Assembly (NCBI RefSeq): GCF_001999765.1
Contig: NZ_MTIC01000003.1
Span: 372,001 to 436,000, forward strand
Direction of reading: 5' to 3'
Length of the DNA: 64,000 nt
Source: Sinomonas mesophila
Lineage (GTDB): Bacteria; Actinomycetota; Actinomycetes; Actinomycetales; Micrococcaceae
The notes under the pieces are model-generated. The model made no database searches. It saw only the letters and a program-made list of their open reading frames with translations, and was not told the DNA's origin. Of the stretch, positions 36,209-45,193 are shown in pieces; the stretch's first letter is position 1; each line of letters begins with the position of its first letter. Position numbers and translations under genes: made by a program.

Positions 36209-37264
36209 GTGCCCCTGGACTTCACTGCGATCGACTTCGAGACGGCCAATGGGTTCCGGGGCTCCCCCTGCTCGGTGGGCCTCGTGCGCGTCCGGGACGG
36301 GCGCGCGGTCGAGCGCGCGCACTGGCTCATGCGGCCCCCGGAGGGCCATGACCACTTCGACCCGCGCAACGTCGCGGTCCACGGCATCAGGCCGGAGGAC
36401 GTGGCGCACGCTCCGCGCTTCGCCGACGTCTTCGCGGAGATCGGCGGGTTCATCGGCGACGACGTCCTCGCCGCCCACAACGCGGCCTTCGACCTCGGCG
36501 TGATCCGCTCGGCCCTCGAGGTCAGCGCCCTGCCGGCCCCGGCCTACGACTACGCGTGCACCGTGGTCCTCTCGCGCCGCACCTACGACCTGCCCTCGCA
36601 CTCGCTGCCCTTCGCCGCGCGCGCCGCCGGCGTCGAGCTCGAACGCCACCACGACGCCGCCGAGGACGCCGCAGCGTGCGCCGGGGTCCTCGTGGACATC
36701 GCCCGGCGGCACGGGGCGGACAGCGTCGGGGGCGTCTACGGCGCGCTGGGCCTCTCGCTCCCGCGCCAGGACGGCTTCGTCCCCGGGGTCGACGAGCCCT
36801 CGCGCCCCACCGCGCGTGCCATCGCGCGCACGGGCCCGGGCGCCCCGGACAGGGGACGCACGACGGCGGGACGCGCCCCGCGATCGCGCCCCGCCGGCAC
36901 GGGGCGTGCGTGGGCGCCGTGGCCGACCGAGGGCGCGAACCCGCTCGCCAACGCCGCCGCAGACCCCAACCATCCCCTCTTCGGGCACCGCATCGTCTTC
37001 ACGGGCACGCTCGGCATGACGCGTTCCGAGGCCAAGGAGCGGGCCGCAGCCCTCGGCGCGCAGCCCGCGAGCACGGTCACGCGCGCGACGACGATCCTCG
37101 TCGTCGGGGACGGCTTCGTCGCCTCGGACCTCGTCTCCGGCCGCGTGACGTCCAAGGCCCGCCGGGTGCTCGAGCTGCGCGAGCGGGGCCAGCGGGTCGA
37201 GGTCCTCTCCGAGGCCGAGTTCCTGCAGATGCTGGGCGGGCGGTGGCCCGCCCGCAGCGCCTAG
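36209..37264 (+). CDS. DnaQ-like 3'-5' exonuclease with C-terminal BRCT domain
   Basis: The 351-residue protein has an exonuclease domain (1-175) with Asp9/Glu11 in AIDFETANG, a second Asp in AAHNAAFDLGV, and HHDAAEDAAA carrying the last motif. A proline/arginine linker (about 200-250) leads to a BRCT domain (about 255-345: GHRIVFTGTLGMTRSEAKERAAALGA). This architecture suggests DNA proofreading or repair. GTG 36209 lies 7 bases after TAGACT (36196-36201). The residue pattern follows the DEDDh branch. Confidence 0.88.
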   Translation: MPLDFTAIDFETANGFRGSPCSVGLVRVRDGRAVERAHWLMRPPEGHDHFDPRNVAVHGIRPEDVAHAPRFADVFAEIGGFIGDDVLAAHNAAFDLGVIRSALEVSALPAPAYDYACTVVLSRRTYDLPSHSLPFAARAAGVELERHHDAAEDAAACAGVLVDIARRHGADSVGGVYGALGLSLPRQDGFVPGVDEPSRPTARAIARTGPGAPDRGRTTAGRAPRSRPAGTGRAWAPWPTEGANPLANAAADPNHPLFGHRIVFTGTLGMTRSEAKERAAALGAQPASTVTRATTILVVGDGFVASDLVSGRVTSKARRVLELRERGQRVEVLSEAEFLQMLGGRWPARSA

Positions 37265-37338
37265 CCGAGGAGGTCCGGCCGGTCACGCGACGCAACAGTC
37301 CTTCCGGGGCGGCTCGCCGGATCCCTAGGCTGGTGGGC

Positions 37339-37914
37339 ATGACCGAGAGCCAGACCGGATTCGCGCAGACCGGATTCGCCCACGTCGATGCTACTGAGGT
37401 GGTCAGCGTCGCACCCCGCCAGAGCCTTCTGCGGCGCGCGTTCGCCTTCCCCAACCCCGTCAACGAGTACGCGGCGCGCGCGACGGCGGGCATCGTGGTC
37501 GTCCTGAGCCTCGCCGCGCTGCTGACCCAGTCCGGGTGGGCGCTGTGGGCCATCGCTATCGGCTTCGCGCTGCGCGTCGCGGGCGGGCCCCGCTACTCCC
37601 CGGAGGGCCGGCTCGCGGTGCACGTCATCGCCCCGCGCCTCGGCCCGGCGCGCCTCGTGGCGGGACCGCCCAAGCGCTTCGCCCAGGGGATCGGGCTCGT
37701 CGTCTCGACGGCCGCCGCGATCCTGCACGCGTCGGGCCTCGTCGTCGCCGCCTGGAGCGTCCTCGGCATCCTCATCGTGGCCGCGTCGCTCGAGGCCTTC
37801 GTGGGCTTCTGCCTCGGCTGCTGGATCTTCGGCCGGCTCCAGGACGCTGGCCTGATCCCGGCATCGGTGTGCGAAGCCTGCTCGAGCGTCGGCAGCGCCC
37901 GCAGCGGACGCTGA
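37339..37914 (+). CDS. DUF4395 membrane protein
   Basis: The product has 191 residues with about four helices and the DUF4395 layout: FAFPNPVNEYAARATAGIVVV, GPRYSPEGRLAVHVIAPRL, GPPKRFAQGIGLVVSTAAAIL and a Cys-rich FCLGCWIFGRL. A duplicated TGFAQTGFAH near the start and Cys pairs at the end (CEACS) are notable. Such proteins often sit near thioredoxin-like sulfur carriers; none is adjacent here. ATG 37339 lies 7 bases after TAGGCT (37326-37331). Confidence 0.85.
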   Translation: MTESQTGFAQTGFAHVDATEVVSVAPRQSLLRRAFAFPNPVNEYAARATAGIVVVLSLAALLTQSGWALWAIAIGFALRVAGGPRYSPEGRLAVHVIAPRLGPARLVAGPPKRFAQGIGLVVSTAAAILHASGLVVAAWSVLGILIVAASLEAFVGFCLGCWIFGRLQDAGLIPASVCEACSSVGSARSGR

Positions 37915-37926
37915 CCGAGGCCGCGC

Positions 37927-38889
37927 TCAGGCCCCCGTGACCGCCGCGAGGCGCGCCGCCACGCCGTCGGCCGCCGCCATCCCCGCCGTCCGCTCCGCCC
38001 AGGCGGAGGGCACGGCGGCCGGGCCCCACAGCGTGCCCAGGAGCGCGCCCGCGATGGCCGCCGCGTCGCTCCCGTGCCCCGCGGCGAGGCCGACGCCCGC
38101 CGCGAACGCCCCGTCCAGAGGCTCGCCGGACCGCCCGGCGCTCTCGGCCGCGAGGACCGCCGACGCCGCACGGCCGAGGGCCTGGGCGGCGGGTCCCGCC
38201 CCGACGCCCACGCCACCGATCCCGTCCAGTGCGGACAGGACGTCCGGGTCCGGGACCCGCAGCGAGGCGACCTGCGCGCGCGCCGAGCCGAGCGCCGTCG
38301 CGGCGTCGGCGCCGAGCGCGAGGTAGTGGGCCGTCGCGGCGACGGCGACGGCGGCCTGGACGGCAGGCGCGGCCCCGTGGGTCAGATGGGCGGCGTCCGC
38401 GCTCATCTTGGCGACGGCGGCCGCCGGGATGTGGGGGACGAGGCCGAAGGGGGCCGTGTGCGCGGCGGCCCCGGCGTCGTCGTGTGCGAGGCCGAGCGGG
38501 CGCGCCGGCGTGCCCATCTCGCCCGAGGCGAGCGAGTCCACCCACGCCGGCAGCGGGCGCGCGGGCACCCGCACGCCCTCCTGGCCGTCGAGCCAACGCG
38601 CCTGCGCAACGGGGGCAGAGGGGGCGATCGGCACGCCCTGGCCGCCGAGCCAGCGCAGGGACGCGAGCCACACGCACGCCGCCTCGTCCGCGTGCACGCC
38701 GTCGTTCGCCCACTCGATGGCCTCGGCGAGCGCATCCGCGGTGAAGAGCGTGAGCTGGCCGGCGGCGCCGAGGGGGCGCGAGGCCGGGCCCGGCGCGTCG
38801 GTGCCGGCGGGGTCGAGGGCGGCCGCCTCGGCGACGGCGGTGCCCGCGAGGCAGCCGTGGATCCGCTCGGCGGCAGTGGGAGTGCTCAT
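37927..38889 (-). CDS. ADP-ribosylglycohydrolase-family protein with altered metal motifs
   Basis: The 320-residue all-helical protein resembles DraG/ARH ADP-ribosylglycohydrolases: a start like RIHGCLAGTAVAEAA and a late GHGSDAAAIAGALLGTLWG, the position of the usual GGDTDSxAAIAGA. Several metal-binding Asp/Thr positions are changed: the N-terminal GD is AE, and the late DTD is GSD. It may be inactive or use another substrate. ATG 38889 lies 7 bases after TAGATT (38897-38902), a leaderless start. It converges with the DUF4395 gene. Confidence 0.75.
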   Translation of the reverse strand: MSTPTAAERIHGCLAGTAVAEAAALDPAGTDAPGPASRPLGAAGQLTLFTADALAEAIEWANDGVHADEAACVWLASLRWLGGQGVPIAPSAPVAQARWLDGQEGVRVPARPLPAWVDSLASGEMGTPARPLGLAHDDAGAAAHTAPFGLVPHIPAAAVAKMSADAAHLTHGAAPAVQAAVAVAATAHYLALGADAATALGSARAQVASLRVPDPDVLSALDGIGGVGVGAGPAAQALGRAASAVLAAESAGRSGEPLDGAFAAGVGLAAGHGSDAAAIAGALLGTLWGPAAVPSAWAERTAGMAAADGVAARLAAVTGA

Positions 38890-38983
38890 GGGCCACAATC
38901 TACCGGGTATCCTTCACGGGCAGAGCCGTGCCCGCAGTGCACCGGAGCCGGCCGACGCGAGGCCGAAGGGACGAGAGGGACTC

Positions 38984-39340
38984 ATGCGCGAACCCGCGTG
39001 GCGCAGGACAGGGACGACCCCCGACTACCGCTTCTCGCTCGCGAACGAGCGCACGTTCCTCGCGTGGCTGCGCACGGCGCTCGCGCTCCTGGCCGGCGCC
39101 GTCGCGCTCGACCAGCTGACGCCCAACATCGCGCCCGCCCTCGTGCGCGGGATCCTGGCGGTGGCCCTCGCGGGCGTCGGGGCGGCCCTCGCGGCGCTTG
39201 CGTACCGGCGCTGGTCGCTCGCCGAGCAGGCCATGCGCCACGGGCGCGAGCTGCCGTTCTCGAGGGTCATGCTCGGGATGACCCTCGTCGTGGCCCTCGC
39301 CGCGCTTGCCTTCGCCGTGCTCGTCGTGGTCCGGCCGTGA
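38984..39340 (+). CDS. DUF202 (YidH-like) membrane protein
   Basis: The product has 118 residues and three helices. The family signature is RFSLANERTFLAWLRTALALLAGAVALDQL, and the rest spans two further helices. The ATG at 38984 has GAGAGGGA ahead. It overlaps by GTGA with a second DUF202 gene, and such pairs are common. Function is unknown. Confidence 0.88.
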   Translation: MREPAWRRTGTTPDYRFSLANERTFLAWLRTALALLAGAVALDQLTPNIAPALVRGILAVALAGVGAALAALAYRRWSLAEQAMRHGRELPFSRVMLGMTLVVALAALAFAVLVVVRP

Positions 39341-39702
39341 CCGTCCCGGCCGCCCCGGGCGCGGGGGGAGAGGCGCGGGACCCGGGCCTGCAGCCCGAGC
39401 GCACTTCCCTGTCCTGGCGGCGCACACTCCTCTCGCTCATCATCCTGGACCTGCTCGTGTGGCGCGCGTGGCTCGTCGCGGCGGACGACGGCGGGCGCGG
39501 CCCCGGCGTCGTGGCCGCGCTCGGCGTGTGCGCGGGCGCCGCGGCGACGGCCACCGCCGTCCTCGCCCTGTGCGCGCGGGCCCGCCGGCGTGAGCTTCGT
39601 CACGGCACTCAGGCGCCGCCCGCCGCCCTCATGCGCTGGGCCACGGCGGCCCTCGTGGTGCTCGGAGCGGCGACGATCGCCGTCATCCTGCTCGGGCGGT
39701 AA
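39337..39702 (+). CDS. second DUF202 membrane protein
   Basis: The product has 121 residues. The shortened DUF202 signature is LQPERTSLSWRRTLLSLIILDLLVWRAW, and two further helices follow. It begins with GTG inside the preceding gene's stop (GTGA at 39337-39340) and probably forms a heteromer with it. The N terminus is Ala/Gly-rich and disordered. Confidence 0.85.
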   Translation: MTVPAAPGAGGEARDPGLQPERTSLSWRRTLLSLIILDLLVWRAWLVAADDGGRGPGVVAALGVCAGAAATATAVLALCARARRRELRHGTQAPPAALMRWATAALVVLGAATIAVILLGR

Positions 39703-39785
39703 CCTTCACTGGGACCGGCGCAGGCCCCGCCGAACCGCTGCGGACACCCGCAGAGACCACGAAAGCTCCACGAAAGAGGACTTCC

Positions 39786-40790
39786 ATGACCACCACCGTG
39801 GCCGACCGCACGCCTGCGACGGCGCCCGAATACGGCGTCGTCGCCAAGCTCTCCGCCGAGGCCTTCGGCACCTTCCTGCTCGTCTTCGGCGCGCTCGGCG
39901 TGGCCCTGTTCAGCAACCCCTCGGCGGCGCCGATCCCGACGCCGCTCGCGCTCGGCCTGGCCCTCGCGGTCGGCATCGCCGCGGTGGGCCACGTCTCCGG
40001 CGGCCACTTCAACCCGGCCGTGACCCTCGGCCTCGCGGTCGCGGGGCGCACCAACTGGCGGCTCGTCCCCGGATACATCGCGGCGCAGCTCGTCGGCGGC
40101 CTCCTGGGCGCGCTCGTGCTCTGGGTCAGCGTGCGCACGCTGCCGAACCTGAGCAACGTCCAGACGATCTTCTCCCAGCTCTCCAACGGGTTCGGCGAGC
40201 ACTCGCCGAACCAGTTCCCGCTCGCCGCGGGCCTCCTTGCCGAGGTCGTGTCGGCTGGCGCCTTCGTGGCGGTCGTCCTGGCCGTGACGAGCCGCCGCGC
40301 CATCAAGGGCATGGCGCCGTGGGCCATCGGGCTCGGCCTCGCCGTCCTCGTCCAAGGCATCGCGCCGATCACGAACGCGGGCCTCAACCCCGCCCGCTCG
40401 ACCGCGACGGCGGTGTTCGCCGAGCCCGGCGTGCTCGCCCAGCTGTGGCTCTTCTGGGTCGCCCCGATCCTGGGCGCCGTGATCGTCGGCCTCATCTTCC
40501 GCGGCTTCGGCTCGCCCGAGGACCTCCACCGCGCCACCGCAGGCGCCCTCGCCGACGTGACAGCCGAGGCCACGCGCGACGACGGCGCCCGCGCCTCGGA
40601 CGCGGCGGTGGCCGCCGCCGCTGCGGAGACGGCTGAGGACGCGGCCGCCGCGGAGGCCCAGGGAGAGACCGCCGGGACCGCGACGGCGGAGCCCCAGGCC
40701 GCCCAGCCCCAAGCTGCCGAGACCCCGGCCGCCGAGACCCCGCGCAGCCCGGAGGACGACGCGCGCGACTTCTTCGACAAGAACCGCTGA
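39786..40790 (+). CDS. MIP-family channel (aquaporin/glycerol facilitator)
   Basis: The 334-residue protein has six helices and both pore motifs: GGHFNPAVTLGLAV (first NPA) and GLNPARSTATA (second NPA). The core ends near residue 245 and is followed by about 85 residues rich in Ala, Glu and Pro, ending DDARDFFDKNR, which is unusual for this family and probably disordered in the cytosol. AAGAGGA precedes the start. Water rather than glycerol is suggested by the general AqpZ-like look, but this is not certain. Confidence 0.9.
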   Translation: MTTTVADRTPATAPEYGVVAKLSAEAFGTFLLVFGALGVALFSNPSAAPIPTPLALGLALAVGIAAVGHVSGGHFNPAVTLGLAVAGRTNWRLVPGYIAAQLVGGLLGALVLWVSVRTLPNLSNVQTIFSQLSNGFGEHSPNQFPLAAGLLAEVVSAGAFVAVVLAVTSRRAIKGMAPWAIGLGLAVLVQGIAPITNAGLNPARSTATAVFAEPGVLAQLWLFWVAPILGAVIVGLIFRGFGSPEDLHRATAGALADVTAEATRDDGARASDAAVAAAAAETAEDAAAAEAQGETAGTATAEPQAAQPQAAETPAAETPRSPEDDARDFFDKNR

Positions 40791-40858
40791 GCCGAGAACC
40801 TGCGCCGCGGGCCGGTGGCGCCGCAGAAATGTCGGTGCCACCGGCTAGCCTCGCTCGC

Positions 40859-42022
40859 ATGAAGATCCTGCACACCTCGGACTGGCACCTCGGCCGCTCC
40901 TTCCACGGCGTCGGCATGCTCGCCGCTCAGGCCGAATGGCTCGACGGGCTTGTGCGCTTCGTCGAGCAGGAGGAGGTCGGGGCGGTCCTCGTCGCGGGGG
41001 ACGTCTACGACCGTGCGCTGCCGGCGGTCGACGTCGTGGACCTCCTCGACTCGGCCCTCGTGCGCCTCGTCGGGGCCGGAACGCAGGTCGTCATCAGCAG
41101 CGGAAACCACGATTCCGCCGTGCGCCTCGGGTTCGCCTCGCGACTGCTCGAGCGCGGCGGCGTCCACCTGCGCACGCGCGTGGAGGAGATCGGCTCGCCC
41201 GTGCTCCTGCCCCTCCTCGGGGGCGCGCAGCTCGCCGTCTACGCCCTGCCGTACCTCGAGCCCCGGCTCGTCGGCGACGCGCTCGGGGTCTCGGAGCAGG
41301 GGCACACCGCCGTCACGCGCGCGGCGCTCGACCGCGCCCGCGCGGACCTCGAGGCCCGCCGTCAGGCCGGGCCGGTCCATTCGATCGTCATGGCGCACAC
41401 GTTCGCTGGCGGGGGAGCGCCCTCGGACAGCGAGCGGGCGCTCTCGATCGGAGGACTCGACGTCGTCCCGGTGGGCCTCTTCGACGGCTTCGACTACGCC
41501 GCGCTCGGCCACCTGCACGGCCGGCAGGAGCTCACGCCGACCGTCCGGTACTCCGGATCGCCGCTGGCCTACTCCTTCTCGGAGGCGCGCCAGGCCAAGG
41601 GAGCCTGGCTCATCGAGGCCGGACCGGAGGGCATCGAATCCGTCGAGCCCGTGGCCTGGCCGAGCAGCCACCGCCTCGCGGTCCTGCGGGGACGCCTCGA
41701 CGAACTCCTCGCGGACCCGGCCCACGCCGAGGCCGAGGGCGCATACTGCCACGTCACGCTCGTCGACGACGACCGTCCGCAGCGGGCCATGGAGCGCCTC
41801 CGGGCGAGGTTCCCGCTCGCGGTGGCCCTCGCGTTCGAGCCCGAGGGCGGGGCGAAGGACGGCGGCGAGAGCTACCGTTCGCGGCTCGCCGCGGCACAGA
41901 CGGACCTCGACGTGTGCTGCGGCTTCCTCGAGCATGTGCGCGGGCGGGGCCCGAGCGGCCCCGAGAGGGCCGCCCTCGGCGAGGCCCTCGATGCCGTCCG
42001 GCTCGCGGAGGTGTCCGCATGA
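40859..42022 (+). CDS. sbcD: exonuclease subunit SbcD
   Basis: SbcD (387 residues) is the Mre11-like nuclease that with SbcC opens DNA hairpins and trims ends. The phosphoesterase motifs are MKILHTSDWHLGRSF, LVAGDVYDRALP, SSGNHDSAVRL, VMAHTFAGG and ALGHLHGRQ. ATG 40859 lies 7 bases after TAGCCT (40846-40851), a leaderless start. It overlaps sbcC by ATGA. Confidence 0.95.
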   Translation: MKILHTSDWHLGRSFHGVGMLAAQAEWLDGLVRFVEQEEVGAVLVAGDVYDRALPAVDVVDLLDSALVRLVGAGTQVVISSGNHDSAVRLGFASRLLERGGVHLRTRVEEIGSPVLLPLLGGAQLAVYALPYLEPRLVGDALGVSEQGHTAVTRAALDRARADLEARRQAGPVHSIVMAHTFAGGGAPSDSERALSIGGLDVVPVGLFDGFDYAALGHLHGRQELTPTVRYSGSPLAYSFSEARQAKGAWLIEAGPEGIESVEPVAWPSSHRLAVLRGRLDELLADPAHAEAEGAYCHVTLVDDDRPQRAMERLRARFPLAVALAFEPEGGAKDGGESYRSRLAAAQTDLDVCCGFLEHVRGRGPSGPERAALGEALDAVRLAEVSA

Positions 42023-45000
42023 GGCTCCATCGGCTCGAGATCACGTCCTTCGGCCCCTTCGCCGGGACCGAGCACATCGACGTCGACGCGCTCGCGGAGC
42101 ACGGGCTCTTCCTGCTCAACGGCCCCACGGGGGCGGGCAAGACGTCCATCCTGGACGCCGTGTGCTTCGCCCTCTACGGGAGCCTCCCGGGCGCTCGGCA
42201 GGGAAGCCGCGCGCTCAAGAGCCACCACGCCGCCGCGGACGCCGAGCCCTCCGTGCTCCTCGAGTTCACCGCGCAGGGCCGCCGCTTCGAGGTGCGCCGC
42301 ACCCCCGAGTGGTCCAAGCCGAGCCGCCGTGCCGCAGGCGGCTGGTCGGTGCAGAAGGCCTCGACCCACCTGAGGGAGCACGTCGACGGGGAGTGGGCAG
42401 CCCTCAGCGCGCGCAACGACGAGGTCGGAGCGGTCCTCGCCGACGTCCTCGGCATGGGGCGCGAGCAGTTCACGCGCGTCGTCATGCTGCCCCAGGGCGA
42501 GTTCGCGTCCTTCCTGCGCTCGAAGGCCGCCGAGCGCGTGGCCCTGCTCGAGAAGCTCTTCGGCACGCAGCGGTACGCCGACGCCGAGGAGCAGCTCGCC
42601 CATCTCGCTCAGGCCGCCCGCGGGGAGGCCGAGCAGGCCGAGCGCGCCGCGGCGCTGCCCATCGCCCAGCTCGAGGCCGAGCTCGCCGCGGCCCCGGCCG
42701 AGGGTGCCGATCATGACGCGGACTCCACGCCGCAGCGCCCGTCGCGGGTCGAGGCCGAGTCCGCGCGCTCCCTGTTCCGCGCGGCGGAGCGCGCCTACGC
42801 CTCCCAGTCGGCCGCCGCGGCCGAGGCCCAGGCCCGTGCCAAGACCGATCTCGAGGCGGCGCGAGAGGCCGCGGAGGCAGCCGCGCGCTCGCTCGAGGAC
42901 GCCGAGGAACTGGCACGAGCGCGGACCAGCCGCGCCGTCTGGGAGGACGCGGGCCCCGAGCATGCCCGGCACGTCGCCGCGCTCGCCGCCCACCGCGAGG
43001 CCGTGGGCCTGCGCCCGCACCTCGCCGAGTCGGAGCGCAGCGCGGCCGAGGAGCGCCGCACCGTGCGGGAGGCCCTCGCGGCGCTCGAGGATGCGCAGGC
43101 CGCGGGCTGGGTCCCGGGGGCGTCGGAGGAGGACGGCGCCGGGGACGCGCTCGGCCTTCCGTCTGCGGGCCTCGTGCATCGCGCCTCGGCGGCGGCCTCG
43201 GCGGAGGCCGCCGTGCTCGCCGAGCGGCTCCCGGCCGAGCGCGAGCTCGAGGAACTCGAGGCCCGGCATGAGCGCGAGGCCGCCGAGGCCCGGCGGCTCG
43301 CCGAGGCGAGCGCCCGCGCCGCGCAGGACCTTGGGGAGGCGACGGAGCACGCGGAGGGGCTCGCGGCCTCGCGCGCGCAGCTCGAGCCGGTTGCCGCCAC
43401 GCTCGGCCTCGCCCGCGTCGAGGCGGACGCCGCGCGGGCCGTCATGGAGGCCGTCCAGGAGCACGCCGAGGCCGCGCCCGCCGCGTCTGCGGCCGCCGAG
43501 GCACACACGCGCCTGCGGCAGGAGTCGCTCGACGCGCGCGAGCGTTGGCTCGCCCTGCGGGAGCGTCGGCTCGACCAGTCGGCCGCCGAGCTCGCGGCCC
43601 GGCTCGAGCCGGGCGCGGCCTGCCCGGTGTGCGGCTCCCCGGAGCACCCGCAGCCCGCGCATGGCGCCGAGGAGCCCCTCGGCCTCGTCGACGCCGAGCG
43701 CGCCGCCGCCCAGGAGGCGGAGGCCGCCGTCGCCAGGGAGCGCACGGCGAACGACGCCGTCGCGGCAGCCCGGGAGCGGCTCGCCGCGGTCGACGCGCGC
43801 GGCGGCGCGACCGACCCCGACAAGGCGGCGAGGACCCTCGAGGAGGCGCTGTCCGAGTTCCGGCACGCGGAAGCCGCCTCGGCCGAGCTCGTCGCCGTCC
43901 TGAGCCGGCTCGAGGCAGCGGCCCGCCGCCGCGACCTCGCCGCCGTCGCGCTCGCCGACGCGACAGCCGCCCAGGCTGGCGCCGAGGGGTCCCTCGCCCG
44001 CCTCGCCTCGGACGCGCGATGCAGGCGCGACGAGCTTGCCGTCTGGAGGGCCGGCTATCCCTCGCTCGCCGCGCGCCAGGCCGACGTCGCCGCCCGGGCG
44101 CGCACCCTCGACTCCCTCGAACAGTCGGTCCTGCGCCACGGCTCCGCGGCCGCGTCGCTCGAACGCGCCCGCGTCGCCTTCGCCGAGGCGCTCGCGGCCA
44201 CCCCGTTCGCCGACGAGGCAGCGGTGCGCGAGGCCCTCGTCCCCGAGCAGGCTGCCCGCGCGCTCGAGGACGCCGTCCGGGCCCACGAGGCCGAGGGGCA
44301 GCAGCTCGGAGGCCTGTTCGATGCGGCGGCCGTGCGGCGCGCGCTCGAGGCCGAGTCCGCCGGGCGTGCCGTCCGGCCCGAGGAGCTCGCGATGCTGCGC
44401 GCCCGGGAGGCCGAGGCCGAGGCGCGCCGCAGCCGGGGCGAGGTCTCGGCCCACGCCGCCTCCGCCGCGGAGGATCGGCGGCGCCGGCTCGAGGCAGAGT
44501 TCGAGGCCTGCCTCCCGGCACTCGCAAGTGCCCGCGACCGGGCGGACCTGCTGGCCGAGCTCCTGCGCACGGTGCGCGGCCAGGGCGAGAACGCCAAGCG
44601 CATGTCCCTGCACAGCTACGTCCTCGCGGCCCGGCTCGAGCAGGTGGCCCACGCGGCGACCGAGCGGCTCCTGGCCATGACCGACGGCCGCTTCACGCTC
44701 GAGCACAGCGACGCGCTCGCCGCCCGCGGCGCCGCCTCGGGCCTCGGCCTCGAGGTCCACGACGGCTGGACCGGCCAGCGGCGCGACCCGTCGACGCTGT
44801 CCGGGGGAGAGTCCTTCATGGCCTCCCTCGCGCTCGCTCTCGGGCTCGCGGACGTGGTCCAGCACGAGTCCGGGGGCATCGACATCGAGACGCTCTTCGT
44901 GGACGAGGGCTTCGGCAGCCTCGACGAGCAGTCGCTCGAGCAGGTCATGGACGCGATCGAGGGCCTGCGCGCCGGCGGGCGCGTCGTCGGGCTCGTGAGC

Positions 45001-45126
45001 CACGTGCCCGAGCTCAAGCAGCGGATCCCCGCCCAGATCCGCGTCGTCAAGGGCAGGACGGGATCCCATGTGAACCTTGTCGGGGTCAGCGGGGAGCCTA
45101 GGCGGGAGGGCTCGGCCCCGGGCTAG
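42019..45126 (+). CDS. sbcC: exonuclease subunit SbcC (Rad50-like)
   Basis: SbcC (1035 residues) is an SMC-like ATPase. The N-terminal lobe carries Walker A GPTGAGKTS (about 35-43) and the Q-loop LPQGEFASFL. Long Ala/Glu/Arg-rich coiled coils flank a zinc hook, CPVCGS, at residues 535-538. The C-terminal lobe has the signature STLSGGESFMASLALALGLADVV and Walker B ETLFVDEGFGSLDE. It is coupled to sbcD. Cleavage of long DNA hairpins by this complex is relevant to the palindromic repeats found in the window. Confidence 0.96.
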   Translation: MRLHRLEITSFGPFAGTEHIDVDALAEHGLFLLNGPTGAGKTSILDAVCFALYGSLPGARQGSRALKSHHAAADAEPSVLLEFTAQGRRFEVRRTPEWSKPSRRAAGGWSVQKASTHLREHVDGEWAALSARNDEVGAVLADVLGMGREQFTRVVMLPQGEFASFLRSKAAERVALLEKLFGTQRYADAEEQLAHLAQAARGEAEQAERAAALPIAQLEAELAAAPAEGADHDADSTPQRPSRVEAESARSLFRAAERAYASQSAAAAEAQARAKTDLEAAREAAEAAARSLEDAEELARARTSRAVWEDAGPEHARHVAALAAHREAVGLRPHLAESERSAAEERRTVREALAALEDAQAAGWVPGASEEDGAGDALGLPSAGLVHRASAAASAEAAVLAERLPAERELEELEARHEREAAEARRLAEASARAAQDLGEATEHAEGLAASRAQLEPVAATLGLARVEADAARAVMEAVQEHAEAAPAASAAAEAHTRLRQESLDARERWLALRERRLDQSAAELAARLEPGAACPVCGSPEHPQPAHGAEEPLGLVDAERAAAQEAEAAVARERTANDAVAAARERLAAVDARGGATDPDKAARTLEEALSEFRHAEAASAELVAVLSRLEAAARRRDLAAVALADATAAQAGAEGSLARLASDARCRRDELAVWRAGYPSLAARQADVAARARTLDSLEQSVLRHGSAAASLERARVAFAEALAATPFADEAAVREALVPEQAARALEDAVRAHEAEGQQLGGLFDAAAVRRALEAESAGRAVRPEELAMLRAREAEAEARRSRGEVSAHAASAAEDRRRRLEAEFEACLPALASARDRADLLAELLRTVRGQGENAKRMSLHSYVLAARLEQVAHAATERLLAMTDGRFTLEHSDALAARGAASGLGLEVHDGWTGQRRDPSTLSGGESFMASLALALGLADVVQHESGGIDIETLFVDEGFGSLDEQSLEQVMDAIEGLRAGGRVVGLVSHVPELKQRIPAQIRVVKGRTGSHVNLVGVSGEPRREGSAPG

Positions 45127-45148
45127 GATGGTGAGGCTACCGGGTCCT

Positions 45149-45175
45149 GCACGGCGGGTGGCAGGGACGCCGTGC
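45149..45175 (+). terminator. possible hairpin downstream of sbcC
   Basis: Arms GCACGGCG (45149-45156) and CGCCGTGC (45168-45175) form a perfect 8-bp stem with an 11-base loop 22 bases past the sbcC stop. A -10-like TAGGAT overlaps the stop codon, so the hairpin could also sit in the leader of the next gene. Confidence 0.4.
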
Positions 45176-45193
45176 GCTCCCTGAGGTGTGCCT

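Noticed and set aside
41872-45069. 1065-codon minus-strand open frame opposite sbcC
   Set aside because: It mirrors the sbcC coiled coils; there is no independent support.
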